Positions 35,790-44,307 of a DNA stretch of 64,000 bases are shown piece after piece (position 1 is the first letter of the stretch; each line of letters begins with the position of its first letter). The notes under the pieces are model-generated. The model searched no databases. It saw only the letters and a program-made list of their open reading frames with translations, and had not been told where the DNA came from. The position numbers were made by a program, and so were the translations under genes. This stretch comes from Bacillota bacterium (GTDB lineage Bacteria; Bacillota_I; Bacilli_A; Izemoplasmatales; Hujiaoplasmataceae): positions 1 to 64,000 of the forward strand of contig JAHIRM010000026.1 of the NCBI GenBank assembly GCA_018818595.1. The letters run 5' to 3'.

Positions 35790-36408
35790 AGAACTGGTTT
35801 TGTCTGTAAATAAATTTTTCTATGTTTTACCCATTTTACTTGCGGGTTTAATCATGATACCTCAATGGATATTCATATTAGTGTTCATGTACTTCTTTTG
35901 GGTAAGTGCCCCTCAGATTTTTTCGGCATACTTAGCTCAACAAGATTATGAATTTACAACCGTGCTTCCTGTTAAAAAAAGTGACATAGCAAAATCAAAA
36001 GGGTATACGGTTATTATTTTAGAACTATATCATATTGTTTTAGCCGTTATTTTTGGTATTATTCACGTTTTGGTCTATGGTTCTTTTAATATTTTCCTAG
36101 ATATTAGTCCAGCTTTTTTTGGATATGTATTCATTATGTTTGGTCTATTTAATATTGTCTATTTACCATTATATTTCAAAACTGCTTATTATTTTGGAAA
36201 GCCACTCATATTCGCCATCATCGTTTCCACAATCTTTGGTATTGGGCTTGAATTATTAGATTTACTAGTTCCTTGGGCATCAAAAATATTGGATAATCCA
36301 AATGTCTTCTATCAAACAGGAATGTTATTTGCAGGAATCATCATATTTGTGGGGTTAAGTAGGATATCTCTAAATAAATCAGCTAAAAACTATGAGCAAA
36401 TAAAATAA
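35770..36408 (+). CDS. ABC-2 family transporter permease
   Basis: This is a 212-residue membrane protein with six hydrophobic segments, fitting the ABC-2 permease type (PF13346-like). It begins MKNLIYKELVLSVNKFFYVLP, a start characteristic of this family. GAGAGG lies upstream inside the ATPase gene. Its stop overlaps the ATG of the regulator gene (TAATG), so the three genes are translationally coupled. It is the membrane partner of the preceding ATPase. The transported compound is unknown; related systems act on envelope-active compounds. Confidence 0.85.
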   Translation: MKNLIYKELVLSVNKFFYVLPILLAGLIMIPQWIFILVFMYFFWVSAPQIFSAYLAQQDYEFTTVLPVKKSDIAKSKGYTVIILELYHIVLAVIFGIIHVLVYGSFNIFLDISPAFFGYVFIMFGLFNIVYLPLYFKTAYYFGKPLIFAIIVSTIFGIGLELLDLLVPWASKILDNPNVFYQTGMLFAGIIIFVGLSRISLNKSAKNYEQIK

Positions 36409-36803
36409 TGAAAAGTTATTTTATTAGCAGCAAGTCTGACACATCCATTTACCAGCAACTTTATGATCAAATTGAGGCTCAAATCTTAAGTGGAGAGTTA
36501 AAATCTGGCACCAATTTACCTTCTATTCGAACCATGGCAAAAGAATTGAGAGTATCTGTCATTACTATTAAAAAAACTTGGGAAGAACTGGAGAAAAGTG
36601 GATACATTCTTACTATATCTGGAAAAGGATCTTACATTACAACCAATTCAAAAGAAACGCTAAAAAAAAAGAAATTCGATTTAGTGAAAGATATTTTTAG
36701 AGACAATATTTTACAGTGCAAAACTCTAGAAATATCGAAAAAAGAAATTATAGATATTATTGAAGATTTATACGATGTAATACCAAAAAAAGATACACAT
36801 TAA
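36408..36803 (+). CDS. GntR family regulator, YtrA subfamily
   Basis: This is a small DNA-binding repressor of 131 residues. The winged helix-turn-helix covers residues about 14-75 (YQQLYDQIEAQIL, LPSIRTMAKELRVS, GYILTISGKGSYI). The C-terminal part is only about 50 residues, as in the YtrA subfamily, and has helices for dimerisation. It is the last gene of the ABC operon and probably controls the promoter at 34858-34886 through the overlapping inverted repeat. The ATG overlaps the preceding stop. The terminator stem starts within the last codons. Confidence 0.92.
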   Translation: MKSYFISSKSDTSIYQQLYDQIEAQILSGELKSGTNLPSIRTMAKELRVSVITIKKTWEELEKSGYILTISGKGSYITTNSKETLKKKKFDLVKDIFRDNILQCKTLEISKKEIIDIIEDLYDVIPKKDTH

Positions 36804-36820
36804 TAATGCGTATCTTTTTT
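36788..36820 (+). terminator. Terminator of the YtrA-type operon
   Basis: AAAGATAC.CATTA pairs with TAATG.GTATCTTT with one mismatch, followed by TTTTTT. The stem includes the stop codon of the regulator gene. Confidence 0.8.
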
Positions 36821-36847
36821 CATTTAAATATTTATCATTCTAAACGT

Positions 36848-37687
36848 TTAGCGTTGTTCTTCTATTTCTCCAAAATCAAGAATTGAAAACATCTCTTCAT
36901 CAGAAAGAAGTTTTATTTCGCCATCAATGATTATTTCGTTTTGTTCGGTATTGAATTTTCGTATTTTAATCATGGTATAGTATAAAGAGATAGCCCCAAA
37001 AATTCCTACCATACAAATTAATACAGTCGCAACAGTTGAAAATACTTGGGAAAACATAAATTCAATGGGGATATTATCCATTGAAAATTCAAAATTAGGT
37101 ACACCTTCATGAAAATCACCACGAGGCATTGTTCCAAATTCCTCTAAAAAAGCTTCGGAATTTGGAATAAATCCATCAGGCTTTTCCATAGGACCAAATT
37201 TAAATCCCGCTGTAGTTCCAAAAATACTTCTAATTCCAGTTTGAAGTGAACCAAAATTAGACACCGCAGTTTTTAGTTTCATTAGAAAAGTATTAGCAAT
37301 TCTTCCTACACCTCCGCTTGAAAAACTAGATAATGCTCCAAAAAGAGAAACACAAATTAATAGTAAAGCTATTGCACTATCGTATTTTGGAATTTTGATA
37401 TGGTTGCTTTTAATAACGCTTTTGTTTAAACTATGTTCGCATCCAATGGCCACAAAATAAAGTCCAACGAATAGAAACATGACTAAAACTAAAAGTGGAG
37501 AATAAACAAAATAAGCAATGGGAATTAGCACAATGGCTATCGCTTTCAAAATAAAAAATGTTTTTGGAGTAATGACTAGTTTGTATTTTTTGCGACTAAT
37601 TCCCTTGGCATCAATATTTTCGATTTTCTTTATTTTTTTCTGTTTTCTTTTTGCTTTTATTTGAGTTTTACTCATTGATTTTGCCAT
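36848..37687 (-). CDS. Membrane protein accompanying a MacB-type ABC protein, unknown
   Basis: This is a 279-residue protein. A highly basic N-terminus (residues 1-35, rich in Lys) is followed by two close hydrophobic segments (about 43-82), another at about 105-125, a 75-residue extracytoplasmic loop rich in Phe and Gly (about 130-210), a last TM segment (about 212-235) and an acidic tail. No family is recognised. It begins eleven bases after the stop of the ATPase-permease gene, with AGGAGAG as ribosome-binding site, so it is co-transcribed. It may be an accessory subunit of that transporter (inference). Confidence 0.75.
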   Translation of the reverse strand: MAKSMSKTQIKAKRKQKKIKKIENIDAKGISRKKYKLVITPKTFFILKAIAIVLIPIAYFVYSPLLVLVMFLFVGLYFVAIGCEHSLNKSVIKSNHIKIPKYDSAIALLLICVSLFGALSSFSSGGVGRIANTFLMKLKTAVSNFGSLQTGIRSIFGTTAGFKFGPMEKPDGFIPNSEAFLEEFGTMPRGDFHEGVPNFEFSMDNIPIEFMFSQVFSTVATVLICMVGIFGAISLYYTMIKIRKFNTEQNEIIIDGEIKLLSDEEMFSILDFGEIEEQR

Positions 37688-37698
37688 AGGAATCTCTC

Positions 37699-39573
37699 CT
37701 ATTCAAATCGCAAAGCGATTACTGGATCAAGATCTGCTGCTTTGATTGCTGGAGCAATTCCTGCAATAATGCTTACAATAAAACTCAACACAATTCCAAG
37801 TAAGTAATATAATACATTGTAACTAATTAAGGTTGTTTGAAGCGAGATTTCTGTAATCGCATTTGTCGCAAGCGTTACAGCAATTGAAAAAATAACACCT
37901 AGTACTCCTCCTGCTAAGCCAATTAATCCAGCTTCAAACACAAACATGGTGCGAATATCGTATTTTCTTGCACCAATTGCGCGAAGAATTCCTATTTCTT
38001 TGGTTCTTTCTATAATACTTATGTAAAGAACAATAAAAATCATAATAGCGGCCACAATCATGGAGATAGCGCCAACTCCAGTTAATATCTTAGTACCTAT
38101 TTCAATGTACTCTAGTAACGAATTAACAGAACTGTCTTCTTGATATACAACAAATCCAAGTGATTTGATATCTTCAAGCGCTACAGAAACGTAAGTTACA
38201 TCTTCAAGGCTTACATACAAAGTATTAGATCCATCTTCAATGCTATAAAGATTTTCTAGTTCCGTTTCACTAATATATACATTTGCTTCGTTGCTGTTTT
38301 CAGATAAATCTTCATAAATTCCTGAAATAATAAATACATAAATTTGTTCGTCATAAATTATACTAATTTCAGTTCCTATCGAAACAATCATGCCTTCAGA
38401 TGATAAAGAATATGCCATAGTTTCGTTAATTAACATTTCCGATTCATCTGAAGGCATAGATCCATAAAGAATGTTTGGATAATAATACTCATAATAACCA
38501 GTTAAATTATCAATGTCAGCTTCCAAATCATTATATTCATACGTTGCGGTTTGGATGATGGTGGATTGATAAGTGTGTTCTATTCCATCAAGTTCCATAA
38601 TGCTATTTATTTCAGAGCTACTGAAATCTTCACCACTAATTTTCGTTACCATGATTTGAGTTGATTGCATATTATCAACATATACTTCTTTTACGTAATT
38701 AGTCAGTCCTAACCCTAAATTTAAAATCAAAACAACTGAAGCAATGCCAATGGCCATTCCGATGGATACAATCAAACTGCGAATGCCTTTTTTTGTTAAA
38801 TTTTTAAAAGATAATTTGGCAATATCTTTTGTTTTTATTGGCTTTGGCATAATAACTTTTTCAAATTGGGCAATTTCTGTTACCTTATACTTCACTTCAT
38901 CTGAAACAACCACTCCATCATCAATTCGAACAATTCGATTGCAATGACTTGCGACTAATTCACTATGAGTCACAATAATAACGAGTTTTCCAGATTGGAC
39001 AATCTTTTGTAAAATAGTTAAGATGATTTCTTGAGATTCTTTATCAAGAGCTCCTGTTGGTTCATCAGCTAAGATAATAGATGGATTATTTGCAAGGGCT
39101 CTTGCGATAGCAACTCGTTGTTGTTGACCACCAGATAATTGAGAAGGGAATTTTTTTGAATAATTTTCTAAGCCAACGAGTTTTAATAATTCCATCGACC
39201 GTTGGCGACGAATTTTAGGTTCAATGTCACTCATTTGCATAGAAATTTCGATGTTTTCGACTAAATTTAAATGACTAATCAAATTATAATCTTGAAAAAC
39301 CATGCCAACCCTTTTTTTTCGATAATCATCCATTTGCTTTTCTGAATAGTCTCTTAAAAATGCCTCTTTACAAATAACACTTCCCGTGTATTCGCTATCT
39401 AATCCTCCCATGATATTAATCAAAGTAGATTTTCCACATCCCGATTCACCGACAAGTGCAACGAATTCACCACGGTCAAAGTCGACGGTAACACCTTTTA
39501 GTACTACTTGCTTTTGAACCTTGTTGATTTTAAAGTCTTTTTCAATGTTTGCTAATCTTAACAAAGATGACAT
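37699..39573 (-). CDS. ABC ATPase fused to FtsX/MacB-type permease
   Basis: This is a single-chain half-transporter of the MacB/LolCDE-like (type VII) class, which performs mechanotransmission or export at the membrane. The ATPase has Walker A GESGCGKST (42-50), LSGGQ (146-150) and Walker B ILADEPT. A first TM segment lies at about residues 262-285, a MacB-like periplasmic core domain at about 290-490, and three C-terminal TM segments make the FtsX domain (GILRAIGARKYDI is a landmark). I chose MSSLLRL at 39573, because AGGAGG is six bases upstream; the ATG at 39588 has no such signal. The downstream small membrane protein is coupled. No two-component system is adjacent. The substrate is unknown; peptides or lipoproteins are typical. 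Confidence 0.92.
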   Translation of the reverse strand: MSSLLRLANIEKDFKINKVQKQVVLKGVTVDFDRGEFVALVGESGCGKSTLINIMGGLDSEYTGSVICKEAFLRDYSEKQMDDYRKKRVGMVFQDYNLISHLNLVENIEISMQMSDIEPKIRRQRSMELLKLVGLENYSKKFPSQLSGGQQQRVAIARALANNPSIILADEPTGALDKESQEIILTILQKIVQSGKLVIIVTHSELVASHCNRIVRIDDGVVVSDEVKYKVTEIAQFEKVIMPKPIKTKDIAKLSFKNLTKKGIRSLIVSIGMAIGIASVVLILNLGLGLTNYVKEVYVDNMQSTQIMVTKISGEDFSSSEINSIMELDGIEHTYQSTIIQTATYEYNDLEADIDNLTGYYEYYYPNILYGSMPSDESEMLINETMAYSLSSEGMIVSIGTEISIIYDEQIYVFIISGIYEDLSENSNEANVYISETELENLYSIEDGSNTLYVSLEDVTYVSVALEDIKSLGFVVYQEDSSVNSLLEYIEIGTKILTGVGAISMIVAAIMIFIVLYISIIERTKEIGILRAIGARKYDIRTMFVFEAGLIGLAGGVLGVIFSIAVTLATNAITEISLQTTLISYNVLYYLLGIVLSFIVSIIAGIAPAIKAADLDPVIALRFE

Positions 39574-39733
39574 ATATTTCCTCCTCATTTCTTAAAAATA
39601 TAAAATGTATACTAATTGTGACTATTTTAATGAATTAATATGTATATTCTGTGAGAAATAAGAAGTAATCGAAAAGCTCACAAAAAACTCATTTTTCAAT
39701 GAATCTAATCCATCCAAAAAACAATATATTAAC

Positions 39734-39773
39734 ATAAAAGCGGAAAGTCAATTTTGACATTCCGCTTTTTTAG
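39734..39773 (-). terminator. Terminator of the second SDR gene
   Basis: AAAAGCGGAA.GTCA pairs with TGAC.TTCCGCTTTT with one mismatch and is flanked by A and T runs, so it could act in both directions. Confidence 0.85.
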
Positions 39774-39792
39774 ATAATTATTTAAAATTGAA

Positions 39793-40548
39793 TTAAGCCA
39801 TCCATCCGCCATCAACGGTAAGAACAGTTCCATTAACAAAACTTGAATCGTCACTTGCTAAAAATAAAGCTGCTCCTGCTATTTCTTCTGGTTTTCCAAA
39901 ACGTGGATTGAGTTGGACACTCGCTCCAGCTCGTTGTCCACCGAATGGATCAACGTTTGTCATTGTGGATCCAATATTTGTCATAACGGCTCCTGGTGCA
40001 ATGGCATTACAACGAATTCCTTTTTGAGCGTACATGTAACCTGTGCTCTTCGTAATTCCGATTACTGCATGTTTGCTAGCTGTGTATGCACATCCAGCAA
40101 CTTTTCCAAATAAACCACCAACAGAAGCAATATTAACGATTACACCTGCACCTTTTTCAAGGAACAAAGGTACAACTTTTCTTGTGGTTCTCATCACTGA
40201 AGTTGCATTAACCGCCATGACTCTTTCCCATTGAGCATCTGTTAAGGCACCTACTGGTTCCATGTTATCCATGATTCCGGCGTTGTTGATAAGAATATCA
40301 ACTGTTCCAAATGTTTTAACAGCCGTATCAATCATGACTTGTACGTCTTCTTCTTTTGCCACGTTTGTCAAAATCGCAATGGCTTGACCGCCATTTTTTG
40401 TAATCATTTCTACTGTTTCTTTGGCACCTTCAAGATTTAAATCAGATACTACAACTTTGGCGCCTTCTTGTGCAAAAAGAATGGATATGGATCTTCCCAT
40501 TCCAGATGCTCCGCCTGTGACAACCGCTACTTTACCTTTTAATTTCAT
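39793..40548 (-). CDS. Short-chain dehydrogenase/reductase
   Basis: This is a classical SDR of 251 residues, in the FabG/glucose-dehydrogenase-like group; the substrate is unknown. TGGASGMG is at 11-18, Asp36 follows strand two, NNAG is at 88-91, and Asn114, Ser142, Tyr155 and Lys159 (YTASK) form the catalytic tetrad. The C-terminus carries the usual FLASDDSSFVNGTVLTVDGG. AAGGAG supports the start. A TTTACA-17-TATAAT promoter lies at 40630-40658. It is a single gene with its own terminator. It is not a close copy of the other SDR at 5.5 kb, which has a different C-terminus. Confidence 0.92.
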   Translation of the reverse strand: MKLKGKVAVVTGGASGMGRSISILFAQEGAKVVVSDLNLEGAKETVEMITKNGGQAIAILTNVAKEEDVQVMIDTAVKTFGTVDILINNAGIMDNMEPVGALTDAQWERVMAVNATSVMRTTRKVVPLFLEKGAGVIVNIASVGGLFGKVAGCAYTASKHAVIGITKSTGYMYAQKGIRCNAIAPGAVMTNIGSTMTNVDPFGGQRAGASVQLNPRFGKPEEIAGAALFLASDDSSFVNGTVLTVDGGWMA

Positions 40549-40629
40549 TTTCTATTCTCCTTAGAAAAAATCGATATAACGATCGGATGAAAAGAATCAA
40601 TTTTGAAGTAATTCTGTCGTTTTAAGTTA

Positions 40630-40658
40630 ATTATACAACTAATGTTTCATTATGTAAA
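40630..40658 (-). promoter_or_regulatory. Promoter of the second SDR gene
   Basis: On the minus strand, TTTACA (40658-40653) and TATAAT (40635-40630) have a 17-base spacer. Confidence 0.6.
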
Positions 40659-40696
40659 ACTATGTGCTCTAAACGTTTTATTGGTTTAAGAGACAT

Positions 40697-40746
40697 AAAA
40701 AATATCTAAATAGTTTCGTTGTGAAAAACGAAACTATTTAGATATT
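40697..40746 (-). terminator. Terminator with a perfect 20-bp stem
   Basis: The bases 40701-40720 and 40727-40746 are perfect complements over 20 bp with a six-base loop. On the minus strand the stem runs into TTTTTT, so it ends the DUF308 gene. Confidence 0.8.
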
Positions 40747-40801
40747 AATTTGATAATCTGAAATCTATTTACTTTGTTATCTTTTTATAAAATTGATGTT
40801 T

Positions 40802-41617
40802 TTATGATTTTGTTTTTCTAATAACCGCAATCAATTCAGATTTAACCATTTTGCTATAACCATATATGTTTTTTTCTTTCGCAATGGCTTTTAGCTCCGA
40901 AACCGTCATTTCTGTTAAATTTTGTGTCTTTACTACAGGTGCTGGTTCAATAGGCTTTGGTTTAGGTGGTGTTTCTATTTTCACTTCAGGTTTGGGATCT
41001 GGTTTTGGAGTTTCTGTTGGTTTCACTACGGTATTCATTGGAGGTTCAGTAGGTTTAGCGGCTTGTTTTACAAGCGCTAATTCCTCTTTGATAGGTTGTT
41101 TTTTCTTATTCTCATTTAAATAGAGAATTCCAAAGATAATGTAGATAAGTCCGATGAAGACAAAGAGGCATAATGCAGCAATTTCTAAATAATTCAATCC
41201 GAGTGGTGGTCTAAACATAAAGAAGCATCCAACAGTTAAGAACAAAATGTTCATTAAGTAGATAATAAACTTAATTGGTCTATTGATTAGATAATTAATA
41301 ATTAAATAGGAAAACCCTCTTAAAAACAGTATTAAACCAATATATATTTCGGCATTCTTTTGAGTGATAATCAATAATGTGCCTAGTAGCAAATCTAAGA
41401 TGATTTCTATCATCAAAACGGCAGTTGCGTTTCGACTTCTAACTTTCTTAAACGTAATGATAAAACGTTGTAAAGATAACGCAATCAAAATGATACCGAT
41501 GAAAATTGCAAGAAATTCACCAATCCATCCTAAAAAATAAGCGAGTATTGTAAAAAGAGTGAGTATGACTCCAACAACAATATTTACGATGTTGTTCTTA
41601 AATAATAACTTTTCCAT
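40802..41617 (-). CDS. DUF308 (HdeD-like) membrane protein with C-terminal SAP/Rho_N-like motif
   Basis: Residues about 8-165 form six transmembrane segments typical of the DUF308/HdeD group. A Pro/Lys/Glu-rich linker (about 180-232, PKPDPKPEV) leads to a 35-residue helical module (LTEMTVSELKAIAKEKNI..SELIAVIRK). This module looks like a Rho N-terminal/SAP-type helix-extension-helix, often a nucleic-acid or protein binding motif. The domain combination would tether this module to the membrane on the cytoplasmic side. The function is unknown. The start is supported by AAGGAGG, and an extended -10 promoter lies upstream. It is monocistronic. Confidence 0.82.
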   Translation of the reverse strand: MEKLLFKNNIVNIVVGVILTLFTILAYFLGWIGEFLAIFIGIILIALSLQRFIITFKKVRSRNATAVLMIEIILDLLLGTLLIITQKNAEIYIGLILFLRGFSYLIINYLINRPIKFIIYLMNILFLTVGCFFMFRPPLGLNYLEIAALCLFVFIGLIYIIFGILYLNENKKKQPIKEELALVKQAAKPTEPPMNTVVKPTETPKPDPKPEVKIETPPKPKPIEPAPVVKTQNLTEMTVSELKAIAKEKNIYGYSKMVKSELIAVIRKTKS

Positions 41618-41647
41618 TATTCCCTCCTTAAATCATATTCTACTTTT

Positions 41648-41676
41648 AGAATATCACTAAATATTTAGAAAAGCAA
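41648..41676 (-). promoter_or_regulatory. Promoter of the DUF308 gene
   Basis: On the minus strand, TTGCTT (41676-41671) and TATTCT (41653-41648) have a 17-base spacer, with TG one base before the -10 box. Confidence 0.5.
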
Positions 41677-41725
41677 CCGCTCTAAGGAAAGAATCCAAAT
41701 CGCAACTGTTATACTTCTAATGAAT

Positions 41726-41765
41726 AAAAGAGCCAATCCCTAAGCAATTGAGATTGACTCTTTGT
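41726..41765 (-). terminator. Terminator of the glycyl radical enzyme operon
   Basis: AAAGAG.CAATC and GATTG.CTCTTT form a stem with one mismatch; on the minus strand CTTTTATT follows. Confidence 0.65.
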
Positions 41766-41862
41766 CATTTGTTATTTCTTAATTTTCAAATACTATTTGT
41801 CTTTTTTCATTCAAGATTAAGCGGTTTTTTGTTTAAAAGCATATGAACGGTACGGTAATCTT

Positions 41863-42567
41863 TTATGTTTTTCCTGACAAAACTACTTTTTCGCCTTCTT
41901 CAAGCAAATTTCTCCAAATATTTTTAGAGTCTACAATATTTTGACTTTCAATTGCAAAAATTAAAGCTTTATGACTTGATACAACATTCATTACTTCGTG
42001 TTTTGATTCGTAAAATCTTCTGACTAAGTCATGCTCAATATCTTTAAAAGACCGATAAAGCAAAAAGAGAACAGCGTTTCCGGACGTCTTTACTAAACAT
42101 TCATGAAATTCGCAATCTAAATTGCAAATTTCCTCTAAATTTTCTTTTTCCTTTTCAACCCAGTTTATTTCTAAACGAAGAATTTCATTCAGTTTATCTA
42201 TATTTCTTCTGTTAATTATAATATTGTCTAACGCATCTAATTCAACTAGTTTACGAATTGATAGAACTTCTTCAATTGTTTTTTTTCTTAAAGTTCCTCT
42301 TGATTGTGAATAGATATCTCTTACAACATCCAAACTTCCTGAATATAGAAAATCGTTTACTACAACAAAATGCCTTGAACTTACCGATACATATCCTTTT
42401 GTGGAAAGGATATGTATCGCAGCATTAATCACGGACCGACTTGTATTATAGCTTATAGCAAGTTCTCGAAGTGGAAGCAACTTATCTTCTGATTTTAAAC
42501 TGTTATTAATAATTTTATCTTGAATATCTTTTACAACATCTAGTGTTTTATTTAATGGTTTATTCAT
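41863..42567 (-). CDS. GntR family regulator, FCD type
   Basis: This is a DNA-binding regulator of 234 residues, last in the glycyl radical enzyme operon. The winged helix-turn-helix lies at about residues 5-70 (LPLRELAISYNTSRSVINAAIHILSTKGYV). The all-helical FCD ligand-binding domain follows, with conserved helix motifs ELDALDNIIINRRNI, LDCEFHECLVKTSGN and SHKALIFAIESQN. The pairs Asp-x3-His and the late His suggest a metal or acid-binding pocket. The start at MNKPLN overlaps the preceding gene by eight bases (ATGAATAA) with GAGGA upstream. The GTGGTA-N-TACCAC palindrome at 46810-46822 is of the kind this subfamily binds, so it probably represses the operon until its ligand appears. Confidence 0.9.
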   Translation of the reverse strand: MNKPLNKTLDVVKDIQDKIINNSLKSEDKLLPLRELAISYNTSRSVINAAIHILSTKGYVSVSSRHFVVVNDFLYSGSLDVVRDIYSQSRGTLRKKTIEEVLSIRKLVELDALDNIIINRRNIDKLNEILRLEINWVEKEKENLEEICNLDCEFHECLVKTSGNAVLFLLYRSFKDIEHDLVRRFYESKHEVMNVVSSHKALIFAIESQNIVDSKNIWRNLLEEGEKVVLSGKT

Positions 42568-43378
42568 GCTTAACTTTTTCCTCATAGATATATTTATGAA
42601 CCGGTGGCATAGAATTATAAATCCTTGTAATATCTAGGTATCCTAATCCCATTTTATCAAATCCCGAGAACATGCCTTTAACAAGAACCGTTTCCATGGT
42701 CATACTAAAACCTAATATTGCAATATCCTGGCCCTTTTTAATTGGTAGTAACATTTCTCTAAAAGGTTGGTTTCTAAAAACAATTCGTGAGCTTGATGCA
42801 GATTGCGCGGATATGACAGGTACAATTTTTGGATATCCGTCTTCATCAATATAGGATATGAAAGTTAAAGTATCCATCTTAGATAAAAAATGGTATGTCC
42901 AATCATTCATCGCTTTTTTTAAACGGTCTCCTTTGTATTTACTCTTAAATAGCTTTGAGAGAATCGCATTATAAATGACTTTTGTCATTGGAAGAACAAG
43001 TTTATCCGAAATTTTCACAAGATCAAAGTAGTAAACCGTATTGATTCCAAAATAGGAATTATACCGAAATAGCGGCTGATTATTGTAATTAATATAATCT
43101 TCTCCTTCTTTACTCTCATGATTGTAATTCATTTTCCCAATCCAAAATTCTTTGTTTGTATTCATGATTAAAAAACTTGATTTTGGACGTTTTTGAAAAA
43201 ACTCTTTACTATATCCTTCAATAAATTTGCCAAGAATCATTTGAGAAGTTCCTTTTCCCATGATAGAAGATAACACAGTTATGTGAGGAGAGTTGTTTTC
43301 ATCTATGGTTGACACAAGTCCTATTTTAATTGTTTTTTCAAATTCTTTATTCAATTGTTCTGTTAATGCATTATTCAT
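42560..43378 (-). CDS. FMN-binding split-barrel (pyridoxamine-oxidase-like) protein
   Basis: This 272-residue protein contains a split-barrel domain of the pyridoxamine 5'-phosphate oxidase-like superfamily (KIGLVSTIDENNSPHITVLSSIMG, and again TLTFISYIDEDGYPKIVPVISAQS). The motif occurs twice, which suggests two half-barrels or a duplicated domain. Such proteins bind FMN, F420 or heme and often act as small-molecule reductases. Its place between the glycyl radical activase and the regulator suggests a step on the same substrate, for example a redox conversion (inference). The start has GGAGG six bases upstream. Both ends overlap neighbours by the same eight bases, ATGAATAA. Confidence 0.7.
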   Translation of the reverse strand: MNNALTEQLNKEFEKTIKIGLVSTIDENNSPHITVLSSIMGKGTSQMILGKFIEGYSKEFFQKRPKSSFLIMNTNKEFWIGKMNYNHESKEGEDYINYNNQPLFRYNSYFGINTVYYFDLVKISDKLVLPMTKVIYNAILSKLFKSKYKGDRLKKAMNDWTYHFLSKMDTLTFISYIDEDGYPKIVPVISAQSASSSRIVFRNQPFREMLLPIKKGQDIAILGFSMTMETVLVKGMFSGFDKMGLGYLDITRIYNSMPPVHKYIYEEKVKHE

Positions 43379-44306
43379 ATTGTACCTCCAATTGATAAGT
43401 TCCTGTGGAAAAGATATTTTTACTTTTTGCAGGTAAGACAGATTTTGCCAATGTTTCTAACTCGTTCATTCTTTGCTTGGTCATTAGCGGTTCATTTTGA
43501 AAATCCCACTTTAGATCAAGCCTCGAATATTTGTCTTTACAGAGGTTGTTAAAGGCACATAATTCCCATCTATCAAAATCAATGTTATTGTCTTTTAAGA
43601 ATGTTGCAATTTCTAAAATATTCTCATCAAAATCAGTTGCTTTTGGAATGATTGGGGTACGAATCCAAATTTTTGTCTTCTCTTGATTTAATTTAATAAG
43701 ATTTTCTTTGATTAATTGATTGCTAGTGTTACAAAAAAAATTGTGCTTTTCTTCAGAAAAAAATTTAATATCATATAGAAAAATATCTGTATAAGGAATA
43801 ATTTCTTTGATATTTTCGTAATCTGCAAATCCAGAAGTATCAATTGCAATATTTAAGTTATCCCGCTTCAAACGTTTTAGAAGTAATGCAACTTCCTTTG
43901 TTTGCAAAAGCACTTCTCCACCTGATAAAGTAATTCCACCACCATTACTAAAATATGCTTTGTCTTTGATTAACTCTTCGTAAAGACTTAAGACTGAGAT
44001 ATCTTCTCCAATAGCTTTCAAAGCAGAGGTTGGACAGACATCAACACATTTCATGCATAGATTGCATAAAGCTCTATTTATAATTATCTTTTTCTCTTTA
44101 TAGTGAAGAGCATTTTGTTTACAGACCTTGATACAATCCAAGCAAAAGATGCAACTAGATTTTATCCACTCTTTATTAAAGGAAAAAGGAATTGATTCTG
44201 GATTGTGACACCAAGTACAGTGAAGTGGACAACCCTTAAAAAATACGGTTGTTCTTAATCCTGGTCCATCTTCAGTGGACATTCTTTGAATATTCAAAAT
44301 ACGCAT
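43371..44306 (-). CDS. Glycyl radical enzyme activating protein (radical SAM)
   Basis: This enzyme uses S-adenosylmethionine and a [4Fe-4S] cluster to install the glycyl radical on its partner. The radical SAM motif is Cys26-x3-Cys30-x2-Cys33 (GCPLHCTWCHNPES). Two further ferredoxin-like clusters are indicated by Cys52, 55, 58, 62 and Cys81, 84, 87, 91, as in activases of dehydratase and decarboxylase type glycyl radical enzymes rather than in PflA itself. The GGGITLSGGEVL motif, which binds SAM, is present. I chose the ATG at 44306 (MRILNIQR), right after the stop of the enzyme gene, because the family begins at this point. Confidence 0.94.
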   Translation of the reverse strand: MRILNIQRMSTEDGPGLRTTVFFKGCPLHCTWCHNPESIPFSFNKEWIKSSCIFCLDCIKVCKQNALHYKEKKIIINRALCNLCMKCVDVCPTSALKAIGEDISVLSLYEELIKDKAYFSNGGGITLSGGEVLLQTKEVALLLKRLKRDNLNIAIDTSGFADYENIKEIIPYTDIFLYDIKFFSEEKHNFFCNTSNQLIKENLIKLNQEKTKIWIRTPIIPKATDFDENILEIATFLKDNNIDFDRWELCAFNNLCKDKYSRLDLKWDFQNEPLMTKQRMNELETLAKSVLPAKSKNIFSTGTYQLEVQYE

Positions 44307-44307
44307 A

